A stretch of DNA of 64,000 nucleotides from Rhizobium sp. 32-5/1 (GTDB lineage: Bacteria; Pseudomonadota; Alphaproteobacteria; Rhizobiales; Rhizobiaceae), in assembly GCF_029537235.1 (NCBI RefSeq), contig NZ_CP120638.1, positions 930,001 to 994,000 on the forward strand, written 5' to 3'. The notes under the pieces were generated by a model, which saw nothing but the letters and a program-made list of their open reading frames with translations, was not told the origin of the DNA and did no database searches. Within the stretch, counting starts at the first letter, position 1. Each line of letters begins with the position of its first letter. Both the position numbers and the translations under genes were made by a program. Shown here in pieces: positions 17,914 to 28,247 of the stretch.

Positions 17914-18618
17914 TTATCGGCTCCCATTCCCAAAGAAGGATGATTGTGTGATTTTGTACTCAAGTGGCTTGTCCCACGAAGGTCGCACAGCCCCAGGCGG
18001 GTCCCGCTCGAAAAGCGCAGTTCTGCTCGGTAGCTTTAGCCAGGGCAGACGTTCGCGTAGAAGTTCCGTAACGGGGGCTTTGGCAAATTCGATATCCAGA
18101 CCGGCGAACGTCACCCCGGCAAAATTCTGCGACATATTCGAGGTGGTGACTTCGAAGATCGTCTTGGGGACCTGCTCATCGCGGAAGGAAACCATGGCCG
18201 GTCGACGGCCATGCCAGTTGAATGGCATTCGACCGGACGCCTCCGCCAGACGTTGCAGATCGGCGTCCTTTAGTCCTCCAACGCTGTTTTTGATGCCCAG
18301 TGTGGTCAAGAGGCCCGGTTCATAAATCTGCCAGAAGCGACCGTTGTTATTCAGCGAAGTGGGCAACACGTAAAAGGTGCCGCCGCCGGGCAGATCAAAG
18401 ATCAGCGCCTCGCCGTAAAGCGTCGTAGACCCGCCCATGCCGACTAAGCTATTTTTCAGGCGCGCGTAGCGGCATTCCATCACGGTCGAAGCCTCATGCT
18501 TCGACCCTTTGTAAAGCACTTTGGCGATCACCCGGAAACGGACAGTTGCACCTCCATCCTGGCAGCCGACCAAAGGCAGGCTGCAAAGCGAGGCGACAAA
18601 CGTGCGTCTGGTGATCAT
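17914..18618 (-). CDS. Putative lipoprotein, second of two tandem paralogues
   Basis: A protein of 234 residues from ATG 18618, chosen because MITRRTFVASLCSLPLVGC is then an ordinary lipoprotein signal with a lipobox Cys. The mature part shares the order of blocks with the downstream neighbour: a ...SGS/HEAST...-like strand, GEALIFDLPGGGTFYVLP (compare GEAVVVALPNGRYLFALL), a central GLKDADLQRLAEA stretch, and a final FFGN/HGDF-type end. The function is unknown. It lies about 50 nt upstream of the paralogue and is probably co-transcribed with it. Confidence 0.65.
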   Translation of the reverse strand: MITRRTFVASLCSLPLVGCQDGGATVRFRVIAKVLYKGSKHEASTVMECRYARLKNSLVGMGGSTTLYGEALIFDLPGGGTFYVLPTSLNNNGRFWQIYEPGLLTTLGIKNSVGGLKDADLQRLAEASGRMPFNWHGRRPAMVSFRDEQVPKTIFEVTTSNMSQNFAGVTFAGLDIEFAKAPVTELLRERLPWLKLPSRTALFERDPPGAVRPSWDKPLEYKITQSSFFGNGSR

Positions 18619-18714
18619 GCTACCGAAGTTTCGCGTCATTGTTTCCGGCTTGGCGAACTTGTTGGCATTGCCCCATGCAGCGATCTCCATCCTTGCGATG
18701 CGGCCGATCTTCCG

Positions 18715-21062
18715 TCAGGCTGCTTCGGAACCGGCAGTCGCGACCGACCCCGGCTCGGCCGCGAACATGCCTTCAAACGCTTCCGCCCGGAGCGGCTTGC
18801 TGAAGAAATAACCCTGTATCTCGTCGCAGCCGGAGATGCGCAGGAAATCCAGCTGGGCCTGTGTTTCGACACCCTCGGCAATGACCCGCATATGCAGCTT
18901 TTGCGCCAGCGAGATGATGGCGCCGGTGATCGCCATATCGTCTTCGTCTGCAGGAATATCCTGCACGAAGGACCGGTCGATCTTCAGGCGGCTGACGGGA
19001 AAGCTCTTCAGTGCGCTGAGGCTGGAATAACCTGTGCCGAAATCGTCGATCGCCAGTTGCACGCCGAGCGCTTCCAGCTCGTGCATCGTCGCAATTGCTG
19101 CCGGCACATCCTGCATGATCAGGCTCTCCGTCAGCTCCAGTTCAAGGTAGCGGGCTTCGAGACCGCTCTCGCGCAGGGCGGCCGAGACCCGGCAGACCCA
19201 ATCCTGTTCGCGAAACTGGCGGGCCGAAACGTTGACGCTGATGACGATCGGCGGCAGGCCGGCATCCTGCCAGGCCTTGTTCTGTCGGCAGGCCTCGTTC
19301 AAAACCCAATCGCCGATCGCGACGATCAAGCCCGTCTCTTCGGCCAGCGGGATGAATTCGCCGGGAGATACCATTCCGCGTTCTGGATGCTGCCAGCGCA
19401 CCAGCGATTCGGCGGCGAACATCCGGCCGGTCTCGAGATTCAGCTGCGGTTGGTAGTGCAGCACGAATTCCTGGCGGGCAACCGCATCACGCAGCTCCTC
19501 ATGACGCAAAAGCTTCTCGTGGGCCTTTGCGGCCATTTCGGCGCTGAACAGTTGGAGATTGTTGCGACCGATCTCCTTGGCCCTATACATGGCCGAATCC
19601 GCGTTGGCCAGCAGTTCGACCGCAGTCGCGCCATGCTCGGGATAGCAGACGACGCCCATGCTGCAGGTGATTTGCAGGCTATGCCCGGACAGCATCATGG
19701 GAGCGGCAATGGCGCTTCGAATTTTCTCAAAACGAGTCAACACGACCTCGCGCTCTGCCGGCAGGCCGGTGAGCATGATGATGAATTCATCTCCGCCGAC
19801 CCGGACGATCATGTCCGACCTTCGGACGCAGGTCCGCATGCGGTCAGCTACAATGCGCAGCAACTGGTCGCCGGAGTGATGGCCGAGGCTGTCGTTGATC
19901 AGCTTGAAATTATCGAGGTCGAGGAAAGCCAGCGCCACCCACTGGTCATTTTGCCGGGCCTCCTGGAGGGCCGATGCAACCCTTGCATCGAACAGCAGGC
20001 GATTGGGCAGGCCGGTCAGCGCATCGTGATGCGCCATGAACTGGATGCGCTCTTCCGACTGCCGTCGCTCGATGGCGATACCGGCCAGATGTGCGGCCAT
20101 CGAGATCAGTTCGTTGTGTTCCTCGCTCGGCAGTCCTTTCTGATAGGAGTAGAGCGCGAAGGTTCCAAGCACTTGCCCCTGATAGGAGCAGATCGGCGTT
20201 GACCAGCAGGATCGGTAGCCATATTGCGCGATAAGGGGGCATAGTCGACCCAGAGCGGATCGGTCAGCACGTCGGCAACGAAGACGGGCTTTCCGGTAAA
20301 GGCGGCAGTGCCGCAGGAGCCAACCTTCGGGCCGATGGCAACGCCATGGATGGCCGCGCAATAGACCGGGTCGAGATTGGGTGCAGCGCCTGTCAAAAGG
20401 TGGAGTTTGTCGGGAGACAGAAGCAGGATCGACCCCTTGATCCCCGGGAGTTGCGCCTCGATCAACAGGATCAGTTCGATAAAGAACTGTTCGATCGGCG
20501 CGCCGGCCGCAATCATCTCCAACAAGCTGGCCTGCCCGACCAGGAGCTGCTCCGCACGCTTGCGATCGCTGATATCGCGTGAAACGCCGACAATACCAAT
20601 GGTCGTGCCCTGCTTGTTGCGCAGCGGCAGTTTCGACGTCATCAGCCAGCGTTCGATCCCTTTCGTGACGACCGCCCGTTCCTCTATGCCGAAAATGGGT
20701 TCGCCCGTCTCGATGACCCGGCGCTCGGCTGCTGCGAATTTTGCGGCAGCCTCGACCGGGTGAAGATCAAAGTCGGTCTTGCCGAGAATTTCCTGCATGG
20801 TCTCGAAGCCGTTGTCCGTGACGGTCGCCTGATTGGCGACGAGAAACCGCCCCTCGAGATCCTTGGCATAGATGTAATCGGGGATGTGGTTCATCATCGT
20901 CTCTAGCCAGTAGTGGCGATCGGCGATGTTGGGTTCGGGCGCAAGCATGCGCGACACTTCGGCGGCGAGACGGTTGCTGGCATCGATCAGCCGGCGCGTA
21001 TCCTCGTTGCTGGCTGCCTTGGCTCCGATATCACCGCGGCTACGCGTCACGTTCTTTGTCAA
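18715..21062 (-). CDS. PAS-GAF-GGDEF-EAL cyclic-di-GMP protein, frameshifted as read
   Basis: A repaired length of 782 residues. A PAS domain (about 60-175: HIPDYIYAKDLEGRFLVANQ, ending GVSRDISDRKRAE) and a GAF domain (about 190-340) lie in the first frame up to WVDYAPL. Restoring one base in the G5 run at 20235-20239 joins it to IAQYGYRSCWSTPI. After the GAF domain come a GGDEF domain with intact RVGGDEF and an EAL domain with AESLVR and DDFGTGYSS. Both catalytic motifs look intact, so either synthesis or breakdown of c-di-GMP is possible. No transmembrane segment is seen. Confidence 0.88.
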
Positions 21063-21289
21063 GCACAGCCTCCACAGACGAAATCAGCGCCGATTTTCGT
21101 TTCCCGCTCCCTATCCATAACAGCCATAGGTTATTCCTTCCCTAAGGCGAGCCCTATGAATTAAGGGGGCAGCGGCGCTTCCTTTCCGCCCATCGGCCGT
21201 GTCCGGCAAACTCTACAACCGCAAATGTACCGTTTCGAAACGTTTTCCGTGGCATGTGTTGTGCATGCGCCTCGCCAAAGGAACACGCC

Positions 21290-22657
21290 ATGCTGACCCG
21301 CCGACTGTTTGCCGCGTCGTTGACCACCGCTCTTTTCGGAACGGTGGCACTGCCGCGGATGCCATTGGCGGCGGACCAGCCTGAAGGTTTGCGCGGATCA
21401 ATCGACCTGGCGCCCTATGACCTCATACCCGGAGTGGCCGTCAACCAGGGTGACGCCCTCAATCGGGTGCTGCGCGATGCTGCTTCAGCCGGAATGCCGG
21501 TGGTCCTACCGGCCGGCGATTATGTCGTTTCCGATATCGATTTGCCTGATGGGATCGATCTGCAGGGCTCCGCCGGTGCAACACGGCTGCTTCATGGCGG
21601 CGGGAACATGCTGATGTCGGCACGCGGGCTGAAAAGGCTACGGCTGTCGGGCCTTGTTATCGATGGTGCCGCGCAGCCGCTCGGCAGTGACATCGGCGGG
21701 CTGCTGCATCTCCAGGATATTACCGATCTGACGATCGACGACTGCGCGTTTGTCGGTTCGCCGGTACATGGAATTCAGGTCGAGGGCTGCGGCGGACGTA
21801 TTGCCAGGAACCGAATCACGGCGGCAGCAAAAGCCGGGCTCTACGCTATCGACAGCCGCGCATTGTCGATCACCGGAAATACTGTTTCCGATTGCGGCAA
21901 TGGTGGCATTCTCGTTCATCGCTGGGAGGCGGGAGCAGACGGAACGATGATTTCCGGCAATCGCATCAGCCGGATTGGGGCGACGGCAGGCGGCACCGGA
22001 GAAAACGGCAATGGCATCAATGTTTTTCGCGCGGCAAACGTGATGGTGTCAGGCAACCACGTCTCTGACTGCGCCTTTTCCGCCATCCGCGCCAATGCCG
22101 CCACCAATGTCCAGATCACGGATAATCAGTGCCTGCGGTCGGGCGAGACCGCGATCTATTCGGAATTCGGCTTCGAGGGCGCGATCGTCTCCGACAATCT
22201 AATCGATGGCGCGGCAAACGGCATCCTGATCGTCAACTTCAACGATGGCGGACGGCTGGCCGTGGTCAGCGGTAATCTGGTGCGCAACCTCAAAATCGAC
22301 GGTCCCTATATCCACGACGGCGCTGGATTCGGCTTCGGGATCGCGGTGGAAGCGGACACGGTGGTCTCCGGAAACGTTGTTGAGAACGCGCCGAAATACG
22401 GCCTGATGCTCGGCTGGGGGCCCTATCTGCGCAACATCGTCGCCACCGGCAATCTGGTGCGCGGGGCCGCCATCGGTTGCGCCGTCACCGTCGCGGAGGG
22501 AGCGGGAACGGCGCTGATTTCCGATAACCTGTTTCAGGACGTGCCCGGCGGCGGCATTGTCGGGTTCCGCTGGAACGAAAAAGCCACTGGCGACCTGATG
22601 ACGGCAGGTGCCGAAACCTTCCCGCACCTGACGCTGAACGGCAATCGCAGCGCCTGA
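21290..22657 (+). CDS. Tat-exported right-handed beta-helix repeat protein, TIGR03808 family
   Basis: A 455-residue protein from ATG 21290, with AAAGGA upstream. The signal starts MLTRRLFAASLTTALFG with a twin-arginine pair. The rest is a run of parallel beta-helix coils with recurring motifs such as ISGNRIS, VSGNHVSD, VSDNLIDG and VSGNVVEN, typical of pectate-lyase-like folds. It matches the rhizobial family of twin-arginine repeat proteins of unknown function. It may bind or cut an envelope polysaccharide, but no catalytic residues can be named. The 227 bp upstream is shared with the c-di-GMP gene promoter. Confidence 0.82.
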   Translation: MLTRRLFAASLTTALFGTVALPRMPLAADQPEGLRGSIDLAPYDLIPGVAVNQGDALNRVLRDAASAGMPVVLPAGDYVVSDIDLPDGIDLQGSAGATRLLHGGGNMLMSARGLKRLRLSGLVIDGAAQPLGSDIGGLLHLQDITDLTIDDCAFVGSPVHGIQVEGCGGRIARNRITAAAKAGLYAIDSRALSITGNTVSDCGNGGILVHRWEAGADGTMISGNRISRIGATAGGTGENGNGINVFRAANVMVSGNHVSDCAFSAIRANAATNVQITDNQCLRSGETAIYSEFGFEGAIVSDNLIDGAANGILIVNFNDGGRLAVVSGNLVRNLKIDGPYIHDGAGFGFGIAVEADTVVSGNVVENAPKYGLMLGWGPYLRNIVATGNLVRGAAIGCAVTVAEGAGTALISDNLFQDVPGGGIVGFRWNEKATGDLMTAGAETFPHLTLNGNRSA

Positions 22658-22773
22658 GACTTCTGTCAGGCGGAGAACGCCATCAAAACAATTCATGTAA
22701 TTCATCACCAGCGAACGCTTCCTCCGGCCAACATCGTTTCCTAAGGTAAGCCAGCCAAACCGGAGGAAACCAC

Positions 22774-23433
22774 ATGCTGACGATCTACGGTGTTTACCGC
22801 TCGCGCGCCTCGCGCAATTACTGGATGGCGCGGGAGCTCGATATTCCCTTCACCTCTGTCCCGGTCATCCAGGCACGGCGTCTCGCCGATCCGCTTTCGC
22901 CCGACGCTGCGCTCAACACGAAATCACCGGCTTTTCTCGCCATCAACCCGATGGGGCTCATCCCGTCGATCGAGGATGATGGCCTGATCCTGCACGAATC
23001 GCTGGCCATGAATCTCTATCTCGCCCGCAAGCATGGCGGTCCGCTGTCCGCGCAGACGATCGAGGAGGAAGGGCTCATCACCTGCTGGACGATGTGGGCG
23101 GCGACCGAGGTCGAGCCCCATGCCGTCAAGATCGTGCTCGCCTACGACCACGGCATCGAAAACACGGCTGAGGGCAAAACGATCATCGCACAATCCTCCG
23201 CGGCCTTGGAAAAGGCCTTCGCGGTGCTCGAAGCGCAGCTCTCGCAGTTCGGCTACGTCGCCGCCGACCGCTTCACGGTTGCCGATCTCAATCTCGCGGA
23301 GGTGTTCCGCTACGCGATGACGCAAGCTGCACTTTTCGACAAGGCGCCGCGCGTCAAGGCCTGGCTTGCTCTGTGCCAGTCGCGCCCGGCCTTCAAGGCG
23401 ATGATGGATGCGCGCCTTTCGGAGCCTGCATAG
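22774..23433 (+). CDS. Glutathione S-transferase family protein
   Basis: A 219-residue protein. The thioredoxin-like N domain has [25 protein letters not shown] and the cis-proline/glutathione block [28 protein letters not shown], here shown in part. The alpha-helical C domain ends [20 protein letters not shown], the N-capping box of GSTs. There is no CPxC cysteine, so the catalytic residue is likely the Ser in YRSRAS. It has GGAGGA 6 nt before ATG. It is convergent with, and nearly abuts, a LysR gene. Confidence 0.88.
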   Translation: MLTIYGVYRSRASRNYWMARELDIPFTSVPVIQARRLADPLSPDAALNTKSPAFLAINPMGLIPSIEDDGLILHESLAMNLYLARKHGGPLSAQTIEEEGLITCWTMWAATEVEPHAVKIVLAYDHGIENTAEGKTIIAQSSAALEKAFAVLEAQLSQFGYVAADRFTVADLNLAEVFRYAMTQAALFDKAPRVKAWLALCQSRPAFKAMMDARLSEPA

Positions 23434-23436
23434 CCG

Positions 23437-24332
23437 TCACTGGAGCTGCCGCATGGTCTGGGCGATCTCGTCCCGTACCCAGGCCTTGAAGGCCGCGACG
23501 ACCTTGGTCTCGCGCCGCGCCGGCGACGTCACGAAATAATGGCCGAAGCCGGTTTTCGCCCAGTGGCGAAACGGCGCCTTCAGCCGACCATCGATCAGCG
23601 AATCCCCGGCCAGCGTCTGCCAGGCCAGCATGACCCCTTGGCCCGCAATCGCCGCGTCGATGCAGAGCGACGCCTCGTTGAAGACGTGGCGCACCTTCAT
23701 CTGCGCGCCGGACAGGCCGACCTCGCGCAACCAGGTCTCCCAGGAAAACATCGATCGACCATCGATGACCGCCGGGCACTGCAGAATATCTGCAGGCTCG
23801 CGCAGGGTTTCGGCGATCGCCGGGGCGCAGACGGGAAAACCTCCTGCGCCAGCAATGGCTCGGCGCGCACGCCCGGCCACTGGCCGAGGCCGACGCGGAT
23901 GCCGAGATCGACATCGGAGGTTTCGAGATTGGCAAGTCTTGTCGTCGCGTCGATGCGCAAGCTGATATCGGGATGGGCGAGCGCGAAACGATCCAGCCGC
24001 GACACCAGCCAACGGGCCGCAAACACCGGCGCCACCGAGATCGTCAGGACCGATTCGTCTCGACGCCGTGCAGAGGCCACCGCCTGATCGAGCATTTCGA
24101 AGCCACCGTTCAGCCGTGGCATCAGGCTTTCGCCGGCGGGCGTCAAAACGAGGCCGCGCGGACTGCGATCGAACAGAACCCGCCCGAGCTGCTGTTCCGT
24201 CTTGATGATCTGCTGGCTGACGGCGCCGATCGTCACGCCCAGCTCGTTGGCCGCCGCCTTCAGCGAGCCGAGACGACCGGTCGCCTCGACCGCGCGCAGA
24301 CCATTGAGATGGACGACATTCAGATCTTTCAT
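23437..24332 (-). CDS. LysR family regulator (GcvA-type), frameshifted as read
   Basis: The first 160 residues, from ATG 24332, hold the HTH (LNGLRAVEATGRLGSLKAAA, LGVTIGAVSQQI) and the start of a GcvA-like effector domain (SDVDLGIRVGLGQWPGV). The remainder (PVCAPAIAETLREPADIL ... DAAIAGQGVMLAW) continues in another frame. One added T in the T4 run (A4 at 23836-23839 on +) restores a 298-residue protein, the standard LysR length. It diverges from the small gene at 24421 and has a GST gene downstream. GcvA-like regulators often act on adjacent genes. Confidence 0.85.
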
Positions 24333-24420
24333 ATAGCTTTCCTATAGCACCATGCCAGCAATCTCAATTGCGAAATCGACAGGCAACCGCGATGATGGGC
24401 TTCACGGAAGGATGATTGTC

Positions 24421-24675
24421 ATGGCGACTGTAGTCTCGATGCTCCGGAATCTTGTAACCAAAATGACGCAAACCAGCGACGATGCCGGCTGGATCAGCGA
24501 TCCTCTGCGCCATCCGGACCTTGCGCGGATGGACCAGCGCGCACTCGGCGACCTGCCGATGCCGGGCTTTGCCCGACCGCGGCCGGTTGCAACGACCAGC
24601 AGTGCGACGGTTTTGCCAATGCAGCCGCAGGCAAAGACGCCGCCGACCGGCGAACGGCTGCTCACCGCCTGCTGA
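24421..24675 (+). CDS. Small hypothetical protein, DUF1127-like
   Basis: An 84-residue protein from ATG 24421, with GGAAGG at 24406-24411; ATG 24412 is also in frame. The middle part (DPLRHPDLARMDQRALGDLPM) resembles the C-terminal part of small DUF1127-type proteins of rhizobia (LSDxxLRDIGL-like). The ends are low in complexity (TTSSATVLPMQPQAKTPP). It starts about 90 bp from the LysR gene on the opposite strand and may be its target. The function is unknown. Confidence 0.55.
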   Translation: MATVVSMLRNLVTKMTQTSDDAGWISDPLRHPDLARMDQRALGDLPMPGFARPRPVATTSSATVLPMQPQAKTPPTGERLLTAC

Positions 24676-24690
24676 GGTGGGACGCGGCGG

Positions 24691-25311
24691 TCAGGCCTTC
24701 AGCACGGCCAGCACGGCTTTGACAGCCGGGCGCTCCGCCATGCGATTGCGGTGATCCAGCACCTTCGGAAACCGGGAGGGATCGACACCATCGGCCTCAA
24801 GCCATGTGGCGATCGTGTAGAGATAGGCGTCGCAGATCGTATAGGCGTCGCCCATGACCCAAGGGCCGGCAAACATCGACGTTTCGATGAGTTCGAAGCA
24901 GGCGGCCATGGTCTGCGGTACCTTCGCCCTCATCGTCTCGATGGCGGCAGCATCATCCGACCAGCGGCTGCCGCGACGTCCATGGGCATGGGCCACATGC
25001 ACGGTGGAGCAGAGATAGCTGTTGAAGGCCTGCAGGCGGGCGAATTCGAACGGGTCGTCAAGCGGCGCGAGGCCAGCTGCCGGGAAACTTTGGGCCAGGA
25101 AGGCAAGGATCGCCGGTGTTTCGCTGATAACGCCGCGATCCGTCGCAAGCGCCGGCACCCTGCCCTTCGGGTTCAACGCCAGGAACTCCGGGGAAGTCTG
25201 CTGCTGCACGGAAAAATCGACCCGCCGCGCCTCATAGGTGGCTCCGACCTCTTCGAGCACGATGTGGGACGCCAGCGAACATGTTCCAGGCGCATAGAAA
25301 AAGGTCAGCAT
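24691..25311 (-). CDS. Glutathione S-transferase family protein
   Basis: A 206-residue protein from ATG 25311, chosen because LTFFYAPGTCSLASHIVLEE is the usual beta-class GST start with Cys10. The glutathione-binding block is NPKGRVPALATDRGVISETP. The C domain has the N-cap GPWVMGDAYTICDAYLY. It is convergent with the small gene at 24421-24675. Beta-class enzymes act in stress resistance and detoxification. The substrate is unknown. Confidence 0.88.
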   Translation of the reverse strand: MLTFFYAPGTCSLASHIVLEEVGATYEARRVDFSVQQQTSPEFLALNPKGRVPALATDRGVISETPAILAFLAQSFPAAGLAPLDDPFEFARLQAFNSYLCSTVHVAHAHGRRGSRWSDDAAAIETMRAKVPQTMAACFELIETSMFAGPWVMGDAYTICDAYLYTIATWLEADGVDPSRFPKVLDHRNRMAERPAVKAVLAVLKA

Positions 25312-25416
25312 GGCAAATCTCCCAACATAGCGTCTCTCAACATCGCGACGACCGGCGGCAACTTTGGACAAAAGGTATCACCGCCCCCTGTCGAAGGCCA
25401 GTCGATGATCGTGCCG

Positions 25417-25788
25417 TCACGCAAGCTTGACCGGCGCGCAACCGGGCACGTCTTCCAGCCGATAATAGACCGGAATGCCCCGTTCCGTGGCAATCTTCAC
25501 GTCGTTGTCCGCCCCTTTCGAGGCTCCCGGCAGCCGCAGGACCGCATCGCAAAGCGCCAGCAAGCGGCCGGCGACCGGATGGAAGATCTCCTCGTAGAGC
25601 GCATCTCCGACATGGCGGCCGCCGGCCGCCTGCCAGATCGGCAAGGCAACCCATTCGCCGATCATCGGGACATGGCCCGCCTGAAACAGCGCATGTGATG
25701 GCGCCTCCAAGACCTTGAGATTGGCCGCCATTCTGGCGGGATCATCATTGGTGCCGGAGCGATAGGGGCCGGCGATCAGGATCAACAT
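25417..25788 (-). CDS. DUF4406-like protein, nucleoside 2-deoxyribosyltransferase fold
   Basis: A 123-residue protein starting MLILIAGPYRSGTNDDPARM, the Rossmann-like nucleotide-handling start of DUF4406/NRDT-fold proteins. A central GEWVALPIWQAAGG and a C-terminal LCDAVLRLPGASKGADNDV complete the family pattern, including the conserved PGxSxGAD segment. The role is probably on a nucleotide or sugar-linked metabolite but is unproven. It diverges from the DeoR-type regulator gene at 25886, about 100 bp apart, and may be controlled by it. Confidence 0.7.
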   Translation of the reverse strand: MLILIAGPYRSGTNDDPARMAANLKVLEAPSHALFQAGHVPMIGEWVALPIWQAAGGRHVGDALYEEIFHPVAGRLLALCDAVLRLPGASKGADNDVKIATERGIPVYYRLEDVPGCAPVKLA

Positions 25789-25885
25789 CGGATTTCCTTT
25801 TCGAGTTTTGCATGAAAATTCCAGATATTTCTGGATATATAATCAGAAACATGCAAAATATCGCAGAGTCAAGAGGGCGAGGCAG

Positions 25886-26637
25886 ATGCTGACATCACAG
25901 CGAAGGGCACTGATTACGGCGCGGCTGGCGCGGGACGGACAACTGGTGGCCAAGGCGCTAGCGGACGAACTCGGCGTGTCCGAGGACACGATCCGCCGCG
26001 ACCTGCGCGACATGGCGGCGGACGGACTGCTGCAACGGGTCCATGGCGGTGCACTGCCGCTTCAGCCGTCGCTGCCGGATTTTGCAGCGCGTCAGGAGAT
26101 CGGCGATGATGCGAAACGCGATCTCGGGAAAAAGGCTGCCGGTCTGATCAAGGCGGGGCAGTTGATCTTTCTCGACGGTGGCACGACAAATGCGCAGATC
26201 GCCCGGGCACTTCCCCGCAATCTTGCCGTGACCATCGCCACCCACAGCCCAACGATCGCCGCGGACCTCGTACACCACGCGGCCGAAGTGATTCTGATCG
26301 GCGGCAGGCTCTACAAACATTCCATGGTGGCGACGGGATCGGCAGCGCTGGCCGCGATCGGGGCCATGCGGCCCGACATCTTCTTTCTCGGCGTCACAGC
26401 GCTGCATCCCGTATACGGGCTCTCCACCGGCGATTTCGAGGAAGCTGCGATCAAGCGGGCGATTGCCGCGCAATCGGCGGAAACTTATGTTGCCGCCACC
26501 AACGAAAAATTCGGCACCACCTCCCCCACCGGATCCTGCCTGTGGAACGATTGGCCGGACTGATCGTGCAGGCGGACGCAAACGAGGAGACGCTGGCACG
26601 GTATCGGGAGATGGGAATGTCGATCCTCGAGGCATGA
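25886..26637 (+). CDS. DeoR/GlpR family transcriptional regulator, frameshifted as read
   Basis: A repaired length of 250 residues. The HTH has QRRALITARLARDGQLVAKA, LGVSEDTIRRDLRDM and LLQRVHGGALP, the DeoR signature. The sensor domain has IFLDGGTTNAQIARALP and LIGGRLYKHSMVATG. As read the frame stops soon after KFGTTSP. Adding one C to the C5 run at 26523-26527 restores HRILPVERLAGLIVQAD and a normal end at TGA 26635-26637. Such regulators sense sugar phosphates. It is divergent from the DUF4406 gene. Confidence 0.88.
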
Positions 26638-26671
26638 TGCGACGCGCCCCAATGTAACATCTGCCCGAATA

Positions 26672-27160
26672 TCAGGAAGGGGCGATGCGCTTGCTCATAT
26701 TGATCCCGGTGATGCGGAAACCCGATGTCTCGTAAACATGCTTGGCACGGGCATTATCCGAGGCGACGCGGAGGCGGATTTCCGTGATCCCTTCCGAGGC
26801 GAGACGGGCTTCCAGGAGATCGAGCGCCCGCTTGCCGTACCCCTGCCCCTGATGGGCGGCAAGGATGTGGAAATCGCTGATGAAGGCGGATCGCGCAGCT
26901 ATATCTGGCCGATACCAGATATAGCCGACCGGCATGTCCTGCCCGTTGACGAGGCAGAGCAGGACCTCGCCAACGGTCCTTGGCCCATCCGGAAGATCTT
27001 CGGCGACCTCGCGGCTGGCGCGGGCAAATGCTTCTCCGTCCGGGATGCCGTAATTTCCAGCTATTTCCGCGGCATAGTCAGGCACGAAATAAGCGAGGTA
27101 GGTGGCAAATTCCGCCTCACCCATCGGCCGCAGGACAAGCGTGGCTGCGGTGTCGTCCAT
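26672..27160 (-). CDS. GNAT family N-acetyltransferase
   Basis: A 162-residue protein starting MDDTAATLVLRPMGEAEFAT. The acetyl-CoA loop is DFHILAAHQGQGYGKRALDLLE (motif A, Q/RxxGxG/A), followed by LRVASDNARAKHVYETSGF, the motif B end of GNATs. The ATG overlaps the stop of the upstream asparaginase gene in a TGATG arrangement, so translation is coupled. The acceptor substrate is unknown, but coupling to asparaginase suggests an amino-acid-related target. Confidence 0.9.
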   Translation of the reverse strand: MDDTAATLVLRPMGEAEFATYLAYFVPDYAAEIAGNYGIPDGEAFARASREVAEDLPDGPRTVGEVLLCLVNGQDMPVGYIWYRPDIAARSAFISDFHILAAHQGQGYGKRALDLLEARLASEGITEIRLRVASDNARAKHVYETSGFRITGINMSKRIAPS

Positions 27161-28167
27161 CAGTTCGCAAACGCGTCCGTCACGCGCACGTCGCCGACGG
27201 CGATACCGTTCCAGTTCTTCATGGTGTGGTTGGCCTGCGCCATCAGGCTTGCATGGATATCCGGCTCGTCCTTGAAAAAGCGGGCGAGCGTGGCGGCGAC
27301 CATGGCTTCGGCGGCACGCGTCGTGCCGTCCTCGCATTTCAGTGCAATGGCGATGCCCTTGTCGGGAATGGCGGCGCAGAAAACGCCTTCCGCACCGGTC
27401 TTGGCAAAGATGCGGCCGGGCGCCGTGTTCATCAGCCGGGTGCAGGCGCGGCCGGTGCCGGCAACGTAGAAGGGTTCGGCCATGCAGGCATCGAACAGCC
27501 GCTTCGATGCGGCCGCGCGGATCGGCTCTAGGCCGGTTCCGGTCGCCATCTTGGCAAAGCCATGGGCCAGCCGGTTCAGCGGCACGGCATAGGTCGGGAT
27601 CGAGCAGCCGTCGACGCCGCAATTGTCCTGCGCCAACGCCGCCCCGGTCAGCGCCTCCATGACGCCGCGGATCTCCTGCTGGACGGGATGATCATAGGCG
27701 ACGTAGCCCTTCGTGTCGGTTCCGGTGTGGCAGGCGGCGCAGATGAAGCCTGCATGTTTTCCCGAGCAATTGTTGTGCAGCGCCGTTGGCTGCGTGAGCG
27801 AGCGAGCCTGCTCGATCAGCGGCTTCTCGACGAAGGACCAGTGCGCGCCGCATTCCAGCACCGAGGCATCGCGACCGGCAGCGGCCAGCATACTGGCGGC
27901 CATTGCGACATGCTCCGGCTCGCCGCTGTGGGAGGCGCAAGCCAGAGCTAAGGCCTTGTTGGACAGCGAGTAGGCATCGGCCGCGCCGCTCTCGATCAGC
28001 GGCAGCGCCTGCATGGCCTTGCAGGCCGAGCGCGGGAAGACGCCAGCCTCGATATCGCCGAGCGAGAACACGGTCTTGCCATCGCCATCGACGGCGATCA
28101 CCATGCCGCGATGGCGGCTTTCGACGAGATTGCCGCGCGTGACTTCCACCAGTACCGGGTTCGACAT
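27160..28167 (-). CDS. L-asparaginase, class 3 (Rhizobium ReAV type)
   Basis: A 335-residue enzyme of the Asparaginase_II family (PF06089), unrelated to the E. coli enzymes. It aligns with the Rhizobium etli inducible enzyme with an offset of one residue: Ser47 and Lys50 (FPRSACK) correspond to its catalytic Ser48/Lys51, and Cys134, Lys137 (NNCSGKHAGF) and Cys188 (NCGVDGCSIP) to its zinc ligands. It hydrolyses L-asparagine to aspartate and ammonia in the cytosol. It is translationally coupled to the downstream GNAT gene. Confidence 0.92.
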   Translation of the reverse strand: MSNPVLVEVTRGNLVESRHRGMVIAVDGDGKTVFSLGDIEAGVFPRSACKAMQALPLIESGAADAYSLSNKALALACASHSGEPEHVAMAASMLAAAGRDASVLECGAHWSFVEKPLIEQARSLTQPTALHNNCSGKHAGFICAACHTGTDTKGYVAYDHPVQQEIRGVMEALTGAALAQDNCGVDGCSIPTYAVPLNRLAHGFAKMATGTGLEPIRAAASKRLFDACMAEPFYVAGTGRACTRLMNTAPGRIFAKTGAEGVFCAAIPDKGIAIALKCEDGTTRAAEAMVAATLARFFKDEPDIHASLMAQANHTMKNWNGIAVGDVRVTDAFAN

Positions 28168-28247
28168 GATCCTGCCCTCAAATTTCCAAGTTCGAATGCG
28201 CTCTTAGCGGAAGTCTTGACGAAACTCACGCAAAACCGGTCCTCTTC

